Both the position numbers and the translations under genes were made by a program. The notes below the pieces were generated by a model, which was given only the letters and a program-made list of their open reading frames with translations, was not told the origin of the DNA and ran no database searches. This document shows, piece by piece, positions 38,509-50,540 of a stretch of 64,000 nucleotides of DNA. The DNA comes from Nymphaea colorata. Lineage: Eukaryota; Streptophyta; Magnoliopsida; Nymphaeales; Nymphaeaceae. Location: assembly GCF_008831285.2 (NCBI RefSeq), contig NC_045145.1:17730802-17794801 (forward strand), read 5' to 3'. Position 1 is the stretch's first letter. Every line of letters begins with the position of its first letter.

Positions 38509-40828
38509 GGAGTTCCATGGCTGCAATGTATGAAAACTGGCAAGTTCTCAGAAACTCTGAACCTCGACTTCCAATAACAATGGTGGATTTACAGGAGTCC
38601 TTAAGCCTTATCAGTTCTCGCACATGGAACCTTTCTTGTACAAAGGAACGCAGGCTGAGGTGTGAAGAACGTGGTTGGTTTGAACATCTTTGCTGAGTGA
38701 GTATCGAAATCCTACATGTAAAGTGGATCAGATCACACAGTACGTAGCCAAATATGCTAGTGACGATTTTTGAGCAACTTAAACAACTCGGTAGATCCAA
38801 ATATAAAATCGCTCTATAAGCAGCATTCTATGCAGACAATAAAGTCGTGAGTGGCTTGAGACTTTGGTTTCTTAGACTAAGTAGATAGAGGGTTCAGAAT
38901 TGTGGCCCATCTGGGCAAATATGATCATCGATGCAGTTGGCGGATCAAATATCAATGACTAATGCATGGTTTGGAGTTTGGATGCATAAAGTAATCCAAG
39001 TCTCATCTTCTTTTTGGTTGGTTTCGGAGTTCTAAGATTGATCTGGTTTCAAGGCTGTGACCGATAAATCAGTCAACTAGAGTGCCGTCTGTCCACCTTT
39101 TGCAATTCATAAAAGAAGTACCCATCAGAATCAAATTGACAAACTGACTTTTACCATTCTCCTATCCCAACCAACTATGTTATGCCCCTAACTATTAATC
39201 GCTAAAACCAATGGTTGTCAAATTGAACAGGGTCATGCACTAATCGATTTGGTGAATCAACCAATTCGATGATCTATGGAAATGGTTGTGAATCAGCAAA
39301 ATTGAACAAATGAAATTTCTAAAGAAAATATTAGTATAATAAAAAATTCATAATTCTTTAAAAATTAATAATTTGAAAAATATATGATACTCTGGAATGG
39401 GCTTGAATTGGAGTATTCAGCTGGCCGCCTAAGGAAGCCCTTCATATGCAGGTCCACACCCAGACCAGCTAAGTAGCACTGCCGCATGGATCGGGCTCGA
39501 CACAATGATCAGTATTCAGGTCATCGGCGCCGAGATCGATTTGAAATCGGAAGAGAATCTCAGACTCAAGCATATCAAACTTTGCATTTATCATACTTAC
39601 CACACCAGAATATTCCCCAAGTACATAATTGCAATCTTCCATATCGGAAACAGCATGTACAATATAAGCCACCATGCTCATGCATGTGTATTTAGAAATG
39701 TCAATATATCTAAATGTTCCAAATATATATATATATATATATATATACGATTAAGAAATCGAGTTGAATTCAGATTTAGGAAATGACATTGAATTGGATT
39801 CGAGTTCAGGTGTACATAAACATCCGATGAAATTCAATTAGAATCTGATTTAGTTTCAAACAAATATCCTATACCTAATGACCTCACATTTTGAAAATTA
39901 TCCAGATTTGGTTCAAAATTTTGATTTGGATGTGAAAGTAAAAAACAGATGTGGATCATATTCAGATTGTGAAATCGGATTTTGGATTTCGATTCATATA
40001 TAAATTTCTTGATTCATATTTGAATGTAAATTCAAATCCGAACATGTGAACATCCGAAACAATAGATATGATTTAGAGTATATACAATTTGGGTCTGATA
40101 CATTAACATCCCTTTCTGTTTTGACAGAAAAGTGCACTGATCAGTAGAAGTGCGATACTTACAACACTAATCAACGTTCAAGTATTTCCACTCTATTTCA
40201 GGGGTAGAGATCGGACTACAGTTGTTGAATCCTGAACCGAGCTCGGCTCAAGCTATGTTTAGTGGGCTAGGACACCTGAGGTTCCAACATCTGAACCCAA
40301 TTCTAGCAACAGCTATACCAGTCGGTAACCTGGTTAGAGCTAAAGGCTAATGTTCCAAACTTTGGACGGTTGTTAGAGATCCCCCCCTAAGTCCACTGAA
40401 ACCCAAGTTATAAAGGTATCTGGAGCTCAAGTAGAAAACTCAAGTTATCTAAGCAACCTCTCAGAAAAAAGCGCCTTTTGGAAGTTCACGTCTTCCTCGC
40501 CTTTTTATTTTCAAATACTTTTTTGACGAACAAAAAAGACCGTCACCCAATAAAGAGCCAATAGTTTCTACCTAACCTTTTGTCCCATAGGTACAAGGCC
40601 TGGCCTCAGGGTGTTACCCATGCTCTACTTCAACTTATATATTAGTGGCCCGACCTTTTTGCAGTACAAGAAGTTGATGCTCTGATAATCGAAATAGAGA
40701 CTGCCCCCACCTCAAGCCATTGCATCAACCACAGCTTTTGGTTTCTAAGTGAAGTTGTGCTGCTGGGAAACTGCATCTCGGCATTAACCAACGCTGAATC
40801 CTCAGCTTGCCTATCATATATATATATC
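38509..40828. other. Intergenic, AT-rich repeats
   Basis: Contains a (TA)13 run at 39723-39748 and, at 39760-40110, another copy of the 'gattcagattt' repeat block. No gene is supported. Confidence 0.35.
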
Positions 40829-40870
40829 TTTTCTTTTCTTCATATATATATATATATGAAGAAAAGAAAA
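40829..40870. repeat. Perfect 42-base palindrome
   Basis: ttttcttttcttc, then a TA core, then gaagaaaagaaaa: the two halves are exact reverse complements. A hairpin or cruciform with 21-bp arms and no loop. Confidence 0.95.
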
Positions 40871-41490
40871 TGCAAAAGAAAGAAGGAGATTCCGTGGCCC
40901 TAGGGCAATACAGCTTGGATCTGGAACCAGCACGGATCGAATCGGCCCATTTGTTACCTCTATTAGGAGGGAGGGAATCTGATTTATGGCCACCGATCCC
41001 AAAGTTAGTGCATGTGGGTGAGTTGTCATGGCCCATACGCCCTACCATCATCCCATGCAGATCTGCACTCGTTGACTCTTTACTCCCGATTAAGTCCAAA
41101 CCATGTATCATGATTGATGCCCCCACATGAACGTCAGGTTGGAGTAGATCTCACGGATCCCGTTCCCATAATGGATCTGGATTTTGAAGCACAGTCTCAA
41201 AAGCTGACGTATGAATCCGGTGAAACGGATGTGGAGGCTTCAATGTGATGGCTTCTTCACAAAACAAAAGTGGACTCTAGAATCGCACCGTTATTTTGCA
41301 TAATAAAGTATCGTATCAGTAACGGGCCAATATAACATGGAGCGTTCCGTTTAGGAAATCGAGGAGCGGGATCTGGGCCGATGACGTAATACATGGAGTC
41401 AGATCCAATGCAGCCGAAGATGGCAAAGACCCTTGGTACCCAGATCCGACCCGTTTCCACCTTCAGCACATCGTCGGAGATTTTGTTTTT

Positions 41491-41522
41491 GTTTAATATA
41501 TATATATATATATATATTAAAC
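41491..41522. repeat. Perfect 32-base TA palindrome
   Basis: gtttaatata...tatattaaac is an exact inverted repeat. It lies 0.6 kb from the other palindrome. Confidence 0.95.
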
Positions 41523-42801
41523 TTCAACTGAATGGCTCCCTAACAAAACCATGGGATTTGAGATGGAAGGAGATCGTGTTATTTTTCTGTGGAGATGGTG
41601 ACGTATCACGACGTATGTCCTATCTCATATATGGAGCCATCCATTAACATAGGCCCTCTTGATGGCACATTCTTTGGACTCTCCTGCAGACAGAACAACT
41701 CCTTTGTCATACTTCCTAGAACGAATTCTATAATCAAGATTTTTCTTCTCGACTCGGATCTTTCTAACCCTCCGATCATGAAACAAAGCCAATGGACTTT
41801 GATCTCAGCAACATTTGAAGCCATCACCATTGAAAGGAATCATAACCTTCCAAGCAGCCGAGCCTGTAAAAGTTTTCTGTATCTGAGTGATCTCAACTTG
41901 CTTCGTGAAAAGCAGAAAACTTTGTTTTGTTTTGATTTTTAAATCGCCTATGACTCTCGTCGGTTTCGACCTCGAGATCTTCCTGCTATGATAATGCAAC
42001 CCGCGTGGGTCACCACCTCAATTTAGATTTACCTCATTCTATCCTGCCTTTTGAAACCAGATGATGCGTCGTCGTCATTATTACCAATTCAAAAACTTTC
42101 CTGTCATCAATATATGCGATTCAAATGGATTCTATGGAAGAACCATCTTTTTGTTTGGCCTTCGCTGACAGGTATGTAAAGGGCACGCTGACTCCTACTG
42201 GAAGCAAAGCTCGTTTCCCCGACAGCAGTAATTTCACTGCGAACCACTGACAGCTCCACCTTTGAATGAGACCGAGGAAGGAGCATCCTAAGGTTGATCT
42301 TCTTTCAAGTACAGACGAAGAAAAAGATTTGCGCCTCTTAATTGATGAGAAGGGAAAAAAAAAGATAGCAAAGTAACTATGAATGGCCTAAGTTAGTCAT
42401 GTATAATAAGTAGACAATAGTTGTACTTATCCTCTTGTTTATTATTATTAGATGCAGAAAAAGTAACGTGTACAGTGTCTTCTTAGTCGTGGCTTTGAAT
42501 GTGGGTGATTTATGGTGTGAAGGTTGAGCTACGAAGTGAATTTTAGTACGCGGCTCCATTTGTATCATGTAGCAATGGAAAGGAGTTGCAGGAGTAGGCT
42601 CCGAGGTGAGAGTAGCAGCAAAGGCGTTGGATGCCCGAAGAAAGCAGAAATGACCGGACCAGAGGAAACCGCGTCGGTCCACAAGAAGCTCCACGCCGGC
42701 GCACCTCTTGTCGGCTCCTGCCACGTGAGCCTCATTCTCTTCTCGCTCCTCCCTGTGCTGTGCTGTGCTTTACTCTCTCTCTCTTGAGATCGTCCGTTTC
42801 G
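41523..42801. other. Intergenic, upstream region of the membrane-protein gene
   Basis: Short overlapping frames on both strands at 41590-41940 and 42380-42830 have no recognisable product. The 42520-42780 part is GC-richer, with CT runs, and probably belongs to the promoter of the next gene. Confidence 0.35.
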
Positions 42802-42808
42802 TATAAAA
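42802..42808 (+). promoter_or_regulatory. TATA box for the membrane-protein gene
   Basis: TATAAAA in the context cgTATAAAAcc. Transcription would be expected to start about 30 bases downstream (around 42832-42840), giving a 5' UTR of about 180 bases before the ATG at 43014. Confidence 0.55.
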
Positions 42809-43013
42809 CCGAGTTCCTGCGTTCACTCTGCTAGACATCTTTTCAGGGAAAGGCAGAAGCAGGATTCTCATCTCCAGCTTAGTTTCACACTGCATCCTTT
42901 ATTGGGGTACAAGTAGAAGTTGAAGGCACCCATCCTTTCGTCTTCGAATCATTTTTGTTCTTCTTTCTTTGAGATCCGAGGCTGAGAAGATTGAAACAGA
43001 TTCTCAACCTAAG

Positions 43014-44546
43014 ATGGGTGTTGTGCGCTTCTTCCATTTCATATTCTTCTTTGCCCTCCTCTTGCTGCCTTCAGAGTCCAGTGCTCAGACCATACGTGGT
43101 AGCACAAATGGGGTTGTTGTGATGGGCGGTCGTCGGATCTTGGGCTTCGAAGAAGTTCCTGATTCGGAGGGTAAGCAGGACGAAGCCGAAGCGTCAGATT
43201 CGATCTCTCTTCCAGTGAAGAAGAAGAAGCAGGACAAAGAGGTGTCTGATTCTAGCTCTGTGTTGGAGAAGAAGAAGAAGAAGGAGAAAGAAGCACCTGA
43301 TTCTAGCTTCCTTTTGGAGAAGAAGGCGCCCAAAGAGGCCCTTGGTTCTGGCTCTGTTTTAAAGAAGAAGACCAAGGAGGCGCTTGATTCTGACTCTGTT
43401 TCGGAGAAGAAGGTGAAGCTAGAGCAGCCCATCATCAAACAAGTGGTGAAAGTGAAGAAACCCACAAATGGTTCCACTACCACATCAGCTGCAGCAACGC
43501 TCCTGAAGAAGAAGACTCCTTTGAACCACACGAATGCTCAGTCGAAACCGGTGCCTCCTACCGGCCTGAAACCCATCAAGAAGCAAGCAGATCTACTGAA
43601 AACAGTGGAGTCCAAGAACAAGACGAAAGTAGAAAAGAAAACTCTCGGCGCTGCATCTGACGCCGGCGACTTCCAAATAATAAAGAAGAAGCCTGACGCC
43701 TCCATCTCCACCTCAACTTCCTCTGCAACTCCCACCAAGAAAAAAGCCCCAGCCACACCGGAGAAGAAGAAGGACCCAAAGGAGAAAGAGACGCAGATTA
43801 AGCTGAAGAAGACGAAGGAAGTGTATAGCGATGACGAGGACGATCTGATACAGGATTTCCGGGGCCTCCCCTACAAATTGCAGGAGACTTTCATCCCGGA
43901 CCTCGAGAGGATCTCCACGACCTCCAAGGCCTATCTAAACAGAGCCAACCGTGAAATGGTGGAGGGGTTTAAGCCGCTGGTAGGCCACAGATACGCTCCA
44001 GTCGTCGCCACCGTGACTTCCTATATCTTCCTCCTCCTCCCACTCCTTCTGGTGTCGCTTCTCTTCCACCAGATCCGCGAGTACCTCTCCCTTCAGAGGC
44101 TGCTCTTCTTCATTCATGGCTACCTCGGCGCCTACTTCACCGTCCTCACCCTGACCTTCGCCTTCACTAGAGTTGAACCGCTTCGCTTCTTCTACCAATA
44201 TTCGATGACGAGCTACATAAACATGCAGGTGATGCAGACTCTGTTCTATGTGATGTATCTGCTGATGCTGGTACTGTACATGGTGGTTCAGTTCTCCACT
44301 GCCACAGGGCTGTGGGTTCGGGTCTCGGCGCTGGTGCAGACGATGGTAGGGGCGGTGGTCGGTCTCCATTACTACTCGGCCGTCTTCCACAACGCCCTCG
44401 CTCACAAGCCACCCAGGGCGAGCTGGAGGAGCCACGCCGTCTACGCCTTCTGCTTCCTTATGCTCAGTCTTCTGGCGAAGCGGGTGATTGACAGGAGCAA
44501 GAAGGCATACCACCATGAATCAGGAGAAGGGGACAAGCAAAATTGA
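43014..44546 (+). CDS. Secretory-pathway membrane protein with Lys-rich luminal region, 510 aa
   Basis: Single uninterrupted frame. The ATG at 43014 is the first in frame and opens a clear signal peptide, MGVVRFFHFIFFFALLLLPS, with likely cleavage after SSA at about residue 24. Residues about 45-285 are Lys/Ser/Glu-rich and probably disordered. They show loose repeats of a D-S-x-S-V/L-x-E-K-K-K type (about every 15-20 residues, at 55-135). A short acidic patch, YSDDEDDLIQDF, precedes the hydrophobic half. Five membrane segments follow, at about 332-354, 361-385, 404-427, 438-460 and 474-492, with HYYSAVFH in or near the fourth. I recognise this as a plant-type protein without known function and can give no family name. 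Codon use is G/C-rich at third positions, unlike the flanks. TGA stop at 44544. Confidence 0.8.
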   Translation: MGVVRFFHFIFFFALLLLPSESSAQTIRGSTNGVVVMGGRRILGFEEVPDSEGKQDEAEASDSISLPVKKKKQDKEVSDSSSVLEKKKKKEKEAPDSSFLLEKKAPKEALGSGSVLKKKTKEALDSDSVSEKKVKLEQPIIKQVVKVKKPTNGSTTTSAAATLLKKKTPLNHTNAQSKPVPPTGLKPIKKQADLLKTVESKNKTKVEKKTLGAASDAGDFQIIKKKPDASISTSTSSATPTKKKAPATPEKKKDPKEKETQIKLKKTKEVYSDDEDDLIQDFRGLPYKLQETFIPDLERISTTSKAYLNRANREMVEGFKPLVGHRYAPVVATVTSYIFLLLPLLLVSLLFHQIREYLSLQRLLFFIHGYLGAYFTVLTLTFAFTRVEPLRFFYQYSMTSYINMQVMQTLFYVMYLLMLVLYMVVQFSTATGLWVRVSALVQTMVGAVVGLHYYSAVFHNALAHKPPRASWRSHAVYAFCFLMLSLLAKRVIDRSKKAYHHESGEGDKQN

Positions 44547-46310
44547 TGCCCCTGGCTACCTGCAGCAGCAGCACCACCACCGCCATCTACTCTGTTTTTT
44601 TTGCCTTAATTGATTTTTATTTATTTTTCTCTGCAACCATGGCTATAGAGATCGATGGTTGATTGAAGCTGAAAAGGTAAGCTGTATTTTTCTTGAATCT
44701 TTGTTCTTTTGGGGGATAATTTAGTATACAGGAATAAAGAGGGTGCGTCGGTGATGTATTTTGAGCTTTCGCTTTCTACTCTGTGATCCCAGAGGTGCAG
44801 ATTTATAAAGAACAGAAGAGAGAGAATGGTTATCAGGGAAAGCTATTTAATGTACTTTGCAAGGAAAGTTGGTGAGAAAGAAAAAAATGAAGAAGAAAAC
44901 CAATGTTTGTTGCTCTGTTATATCTTCTCTCTCTTGACAAAAAGAAAAAAGAAACATGTAATCGATTCAGGAAGCATCAAAGATTTTCATGGCAACGGCG
45001 ACGTGATTACAGACAGATGGTAGTCTTGCTTGTGGCTCGTCCAAGTTGCTGACCCTCTCTCCTTGAATCGTGCCTGATGGTCAGGCCCATTGACCAGGAA
45101 CCTCATGGAGCTGACTGCCGACATTAGTCGGTCCATTTTCCGCCACCGCAGGGTCGTACACTCCACATTCATATTAATTGCACTCAACCAAGCAGGCGTT
45201 GCGCATGTGATTATCTCGGTTTTTCCTTTTATTTGTCTTTTAACTTTTTCATAAATCCAACTCTATAGATGTGATGTATGAATATTTTTGAATCATTGGA
45301 GCCCATATGCATTAAGTTCGTAGGCTAAAAAGCAAACGTGCCTTTTCAGAAGACAGATGGACATGGTTGATTTATAGCGCATTCATCGAATTGGATTATA
45401 ACAATTTAGATTCTGATACCAACTTTATAATTATACATATATAAACTATCATCTGTAAAGCATATAACTTGTTTTTTGTAATGTAATGAAACAAACTACT
45501 GTCGATATTTCGCAAGAAAAATTTCTTTTCTCAGTGACAGTAAGCACCAGTCGTCAAGCCTTTCCATGACAAATGCATGATAAGGCTCAGACAATAGAAT
45601 GACACGATTAGAGCTTCATTCTTAGTTCGATGGAATTGTAGGGTTTCCTGTTTCAAAAGCATCACATTTGATTTGTAACTATAAATTCTGGGTGCAAACT
45701 GGCCGTTAATTGCAGGTTCGGAAAAAGCCAACACTTTCATTCAATCTTGTCTGTTTTGGGTGTTTTGAGGTGCCGCCTTAGTTGCACTTTAATTTGTGTA
45801 TCGGTAACTCCTTTTTGTAGCATAAAAGGTTAACACCAATACCACTCAAAATAAGAATGGATTACCGACCAACCTTCATCAGAAGCCGTTGTGTTAATCT
45901 CAATAGAAACACAAATTGACTGTTAATTAAGATCAGCTGTTGTGCCAAACCCATTAAGAATACAAAAATGGCCGTTAATTAAGATCAGCTATATACAATG
46001 GAGGTGGGATTCAGTACATAAAGATCAATGGTGGAGCTGGAAAGCGATTAATGTTGGGCAATGGCGAGCCTGTGCTGCCTGGTTCATCCGTGGCCCGCCA
46101 TTTCTGAGTCAACGAGAACTGCAACTGCTGCTGGGAAGATAAAAGGAGGAACTTGATGATGAGGAATCGGGCAGCCCAATTTTTGTGTTTTCTGGTCGCT
46201 TTCCGCATGCCGGAGAGGAGTGGAAACCGGCCCCCCTTTTGGTGACTTGGGCGGACCTTGACCGGACTTACTGAAACCAAAACCAAGGTCACCCGACTGC
46301 CTTCTCCCAA
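44547..46310. other. 3' UTR then intergenic
   Basis: 44547-44830 is probably the 3' UTR of the preceding gene. Beyond it only short unsupported frames occur. Confidence 0.35.
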
Positions 46311-46423
46311 CACGCTCTTGCTTTGATAGACATACATACACACATATATATAAATATACACGCTCTTGTTTTGATAGACATACATACACACATATATATA
46401 AATATACATGCTCTTGTTTTGGT
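46311..46423. repeat. 48-base minisatellite, about 2.3 copies
   Basis: Unit starting cacgctcttgctttgataga begins at 46311, 46359 and (partial, catgctcttg) 46407. The units contain short TA and CA runs. It is followed by (TA)n at about 46436-46458 and (GA)n at 46460-46475. Frames across it are repeat artefacts. Confidence 0.9.
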
Positions 46424-46475
46424 AGTACAAAAATACAATATATATATATATATATATAAAGAGAGAGAGAGAAAG

Positions 46476-49090
46476 AGATAGAAGCCGTGAAATGGACGTG
46501 GGGTTGAGACTTAGGATGAGGCTGAGCGAAAGTAGGGAGAGGTGATGGTGGCGTCGGTGCTGAAGTCAAAAGCTGTTGGTTTGGCGTCATTCTTTGTTAT
46601 GGTCGGCCTGGTTAGGCTTGTGTAGACCGATATATTGGCTTCTCCCCAAACAACAATAAAAGAAGAGGAGATATGATGGGGGTTTGGTTGAGCCGCTCAT
46701 GGGCAGACACTCAAGGCTATGAACTCTTTGTGCTACAAAAGGGTGTCACTAGTATGCGAATTGAAAAAGAATGACATATGATCGGTAGAGTAAATGAGAT
46801 TCAAATGACATATGATCGGTAGAGTCGTTCTTAAATAAACATATGATTGGATTCTATTCAGTTTTTTCAGTTTGCAATATTATAATAAAGCGGTTCTGAC
46901 CCAGTTGCGTATTTAAAAGTTGGACTTGGATTCGGTTGTGAAATTAAAAGTTGAGAGATTCAAATCGAATTCGAGTCGACCATGCTCATAAAATTGCCAA
47001 CTCTTTGGAAAATGATAAATTTGAAAGCATCAGGAAAACGTTGGAGTTTGGTATGCCATTAACGCAGGGCCCGGCAACCGGAGGCCTGTGATCTGTCCCG
47101 ACCTGTCCCGTCATAAAGAGGCCAAAAGGGAGCATTTTCAATGGCGATTGGTTCTCTGAACTACTGCGACCTGCGATTGTCCAGGACTTGTACTCTGCTG
47201 AGAGCACCATGGTTCCTAGAAGAAATAGATGAGTTTCTAGTACATGGATGTCCCACTCTCACCGCAAAAGACGCCAGAAATTTTGTCACCAAAGTGCTGT
47301 GGAATGTGAAGAGATGGCCCCTTCTGCTTTGTGCGTATAAGATCTCAATCGTACCAAAGCCAAAAAGATATTGCACCACCACATGATAAGCCTCGTCCGC
47401 CCACAATTGACAAGAACAGCAGATAGCTGCGCATTGATGGACTCGTACCTACTCTAAACTTTAGGTGAGACCAAATTCATATCATACATTAAATGCCCAT
47501 GTTGTAAAATGAAGGGAAAGAACATAAGCAGATGTGAAATTGATTCCTATGAAAGTCGAGCCCGAGATTAGTCGTTTGGGAGGAAAGAAATCACAATAAC
47601 AGGAAATGGTGAGATTACAAAGGTATTCAGGGATCAAGTAACTTCATACTTTCAACTCCCATCTGAATGAATTACAGTCACGGTCGGATCCGGCGACTCA
47701 AGATGCCACCGATTCGTTTTGGTGTTCCGGTTCACCGCCTTCGACGATGCTTATCTCCATGATTAGGGATGTAAATGGATTGGATTCAAAACAGGTAAAC
47801 ACGTGGGAATCGAGAATCCCATGCGCATTAAGGGAAAAAAAATTGCAAAGCCCTTCATCCTAGATCTGATATACTTTGTCGGCAGCTTCTTGAGCCAATA
47901 AACTGTTTTTCAACCAGCATGAACAATCATAGACAAATGAATGGCATGATCTTTCATCCTTGTCAATTTGACATGTTTGGCTTGGAGTCACCTACCTCTT
48001 TAATGGTTGTTTCTTCATCATCTCATCCGTAACTGTCACAGTTAGTACCACATTCATTTTGGAGGAATCATTTTTTAATCCAACCTTGATATCGAGCCTT
48101 TCTCTCTATTCAATTATGATTGGCCCACTCGGTTGGTGCATTTAGCTCCTTTATGTTCTTTCACATTCTTTTCCAAATCAAAAACTGCATTTTGTGTCAA
48201 AAAATGTACAGACATAACAAAATTTTCTATCTGCATGTAAATGGGTAAGTGAGCTTCAATTAAATGGCATGTGCTGGTAGGGGTCATTAGATCATCAAAT
48301 TTATGGTGATGGTTATACTTCTAAGCAGATCAAACATCAGTTGCTTTCAGAATGAATTTGAGAGTGTAAGAGTTTCTTTGTTTTTTCAAACCTTACATAT
48401 TAGCCTCTAGGTGGAGGGGTTTTGGTAGAGCTGAGAACCATTGTGGGCAAACTCACTGGACTGGCTCAGGAATCAAGTCAAGGTTGGCCTGACACACCGA
48501 CCCCTGACTCAGCCCAACTCGGCCCGACTCACCCGATTTAACTGCAATGATTTACATTATGGTTATTTTAAAACTCGACCAAATCGAGTCAATTTGCTGA
48601 GTCAAAGAGTCAACTCGGTGCCATCTGCCGATTTGAGTCAGAGTTTGCCAACTATGCTGAGTACATGGTCCACCTGCTAAGCCATTAATTCACCACTGTG
48701 AGGAAGTTGATAACCGACACTATTTGTGGCGTACATGAACCGCCATGACCACCTATTCTCTACTTCGTGGTATTGCCTTCTATGTTAATTCTTCATGGCA
48801 AGTGAGCACACGTTCTCGATCTATGGAATTGGTATCTTTTAACTGCAATCTCCCGGATTAAGTTTGAATTTGCGGGTGGATGAGCAGATTCATGATCAGC
48901 TGGATCACTTTTAGAAAGAGATCGATTTACGATCTCCACCAAACAAGTTTTACGCGAGAGGTACCACCATGGGCGTGGCACTCTGCATTAGAAATAGTTG
49001 GAAGATGCTACAGCACAACTTACAGATCTCCAATATTACTTGTATATTATTCATGGTTCACTTATTTGCAATATCCAAGTGGCCTACCAT
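46476..49090. other. Intergenic, no gene supported
   Basis: 46755-46825 has a short direct repeat, atgacatatgatcggtagag. 46860-46980 has 'gattcggttgtgaaatt' words of the dispersed AT-rich repeat. Frames at 47141-47406 are open on both strands but match nothing I know. Confidence 0.35.
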
Positions 49091-49259
49091 GACCATTTCA
49101 GGAAGCAGCGGCAGAGATACATAGAGGCTGGTATGGGCGGTTGACCATTTCAGGAAGCAGCGGCAGAGATACATAGAGGCTGGTATGGGCGGTTGACCAT
49201 TTCAGGAAGCAGCGGCAGAGATACATAGAGGCAGGCAGAGATACATAGAGGCTGGTATG
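49091..49259. repeat. 52-base minisatellite, about 3 copies
   Basis: Two exact copies of a 52-base unit beginning gaccatttcaggaagcagc (49091-49142, 49143-49194) are followed by a third that is interrupted by a short internal repetition (ggcagagatacatagagg twice) and ends near 49259. Near-perfect identity implies a recent origin. Confidence 0.95.
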
Positions 49260-50080
49260 ATCTACCGCCCATAGCTGCCCAAGATAAATTTCACTGGACT
49301 AGCTGATAATCACATTGTGATGACTCAAAATAAAGAAGCCCACACTAGGTATGAGCTTGTGACTCTCCGCCAAAAGAATCGTAGCTCCGCCACCACCACA
49401 AGGCATGACGGGCCACATAAAAGCAGACTGGTCCTCAAAGCAGGAGTGACTAAAGGCAGATAGCTTAGCATGACAAATGTCAAGAAATGAAGGGGCCCAC
49501 ATTTCACATCCGATCCTTAGAATCACAAATGCATCGCCAAACTTGTTTATAAGCAGCTGTAAGAACCGATTGCACAGTCATTCCGCGCAAATCGCTGTCA
49601 GAACCAAGTAGAAAATTCATTTCCTGGTGTACGATTTAAGGAGAAAAGCACCAATTTAAAGTGCAACAGAAATTTTAATTTCTTTGGCTTCCAGTATACT
49701 TTATTATGATAATAGGGTGCCGTAGACATCCATATTAAGAGTACCGATATAGGCAATCAGACGGTTCAAATGAAGCAGCTTTCCACGTGTAGAAAGTGCT
49801 CTGAATGACAAGGGCCTTCATGCACCATGTACACAGAAACATGATCATGCAAACACATAAATAGGCATACACACATTTCTGTAACTTGACGTGACAATGG
49901 GTGATTATTTGGTATGTATTGGATAGGGAAGGTTGGCAGCATATTGTAGGAATCATCAAACTTCCCAGTCAAGAAGGTCGCCAGGAATAGACCACCTCAC
50001 CTTGAAGTAGCCGATTGTGCATTGCACACTTGCGTAAAAAGGAAAGAAAAACCAATACTTCCAGCATCGCCAAGAATAGG
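49260..50080. other. Intergenic to distal THIC 3' region
   Basis: No gene frame is supported. The extended THIC transcript may end in this region, but no polyadenylation signal could be assigned. Confidence 0.3.
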
Positions 50081-50111
50081 AAGCACCCTGCAAAATCAGA
50101 GGAATACAAGC

Positions 50112-50223
50112 AGCACACTCCCTACGCAGGTGTTACCCTGTTCAGGTTCAAAGGGACTTTCTCAGCCTGAACCAGTCATTACTCCCATGGGTAGGGAAAG
50201 ACAGTCCAAGCACCCCTGGTGCC
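50112..50223 (-). promoter_or_regulatory. TPP riboswitch aptamer, distal copy (THIC 3' region)
   Basis: On the minus strand the order is GGCAC-CAGGGGTGC, a P3 arm (CTTGGACT pairing with GGTTCAGG, with wobbles), CTGAGA (50165-50160), AAGTCCCTTTGAACCTGAAC, then AGGGTAACACCTGCGTAGGG and GTGTGC. All TPP-aptamer landmarks are present: the CTGAGA bulge, the CCTGA element and GCGTAGGGA. P1 is weak (GGCAC/GTGCT, 4 Watson-Crick pairs plus one G-U). The normally conserved TAATGCC segment reads TAACACC. A splice acceptor, gattttgcag|g, follows, with its exon starting at 50087. THIC riboswitches respond to thiamine pyrophosphate and control 3' splicing and mRNA stability. Confidence 0.85.
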
Positions 50224-50540
50224 TGCTCATATAAGCAATTTGCAATGAAGCAACTAAACAACAATACAACACCTCCTGATGAAGCAAGCACAGCATTTAT
50301 GTCACTGCAAGAAGCAAAATTCTTGCATTGACATCTATTGTAGCAGGAGGCACCGCAATAGATTCTTAGAATTCAACAAGAAAAGGGAAAGAGAAAAAAA
50401 AAGGAGATAAAGTAGGGAGCTAGGGCCAGGAAATGATCTCCCTTTTCAGGCTTATCATTCTGAGATTGATCCACATATCCTTTAGCAAAATCTTGCTCGA
50501 AACCACCAGAACATACAGCACGATCCTGTGACAGAACGAA

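Noticed and set aside
42969-43013. Longer start for the membrane protein
   Set aside because: The extension begins with TTG, not ATG, and would bury the signal peptide. The ATG at 43014 is preferred.
43935-44516. 193-codon minus-strand frame
   Set aside because: Antisense shadow of the GC-rich membrane-protein gene, with no recognisable product.
47141-47406. 81-codon frames open on both strands
   Set aside because: No recognisable product and no gene structure. Could be a relic but cannot be supported.
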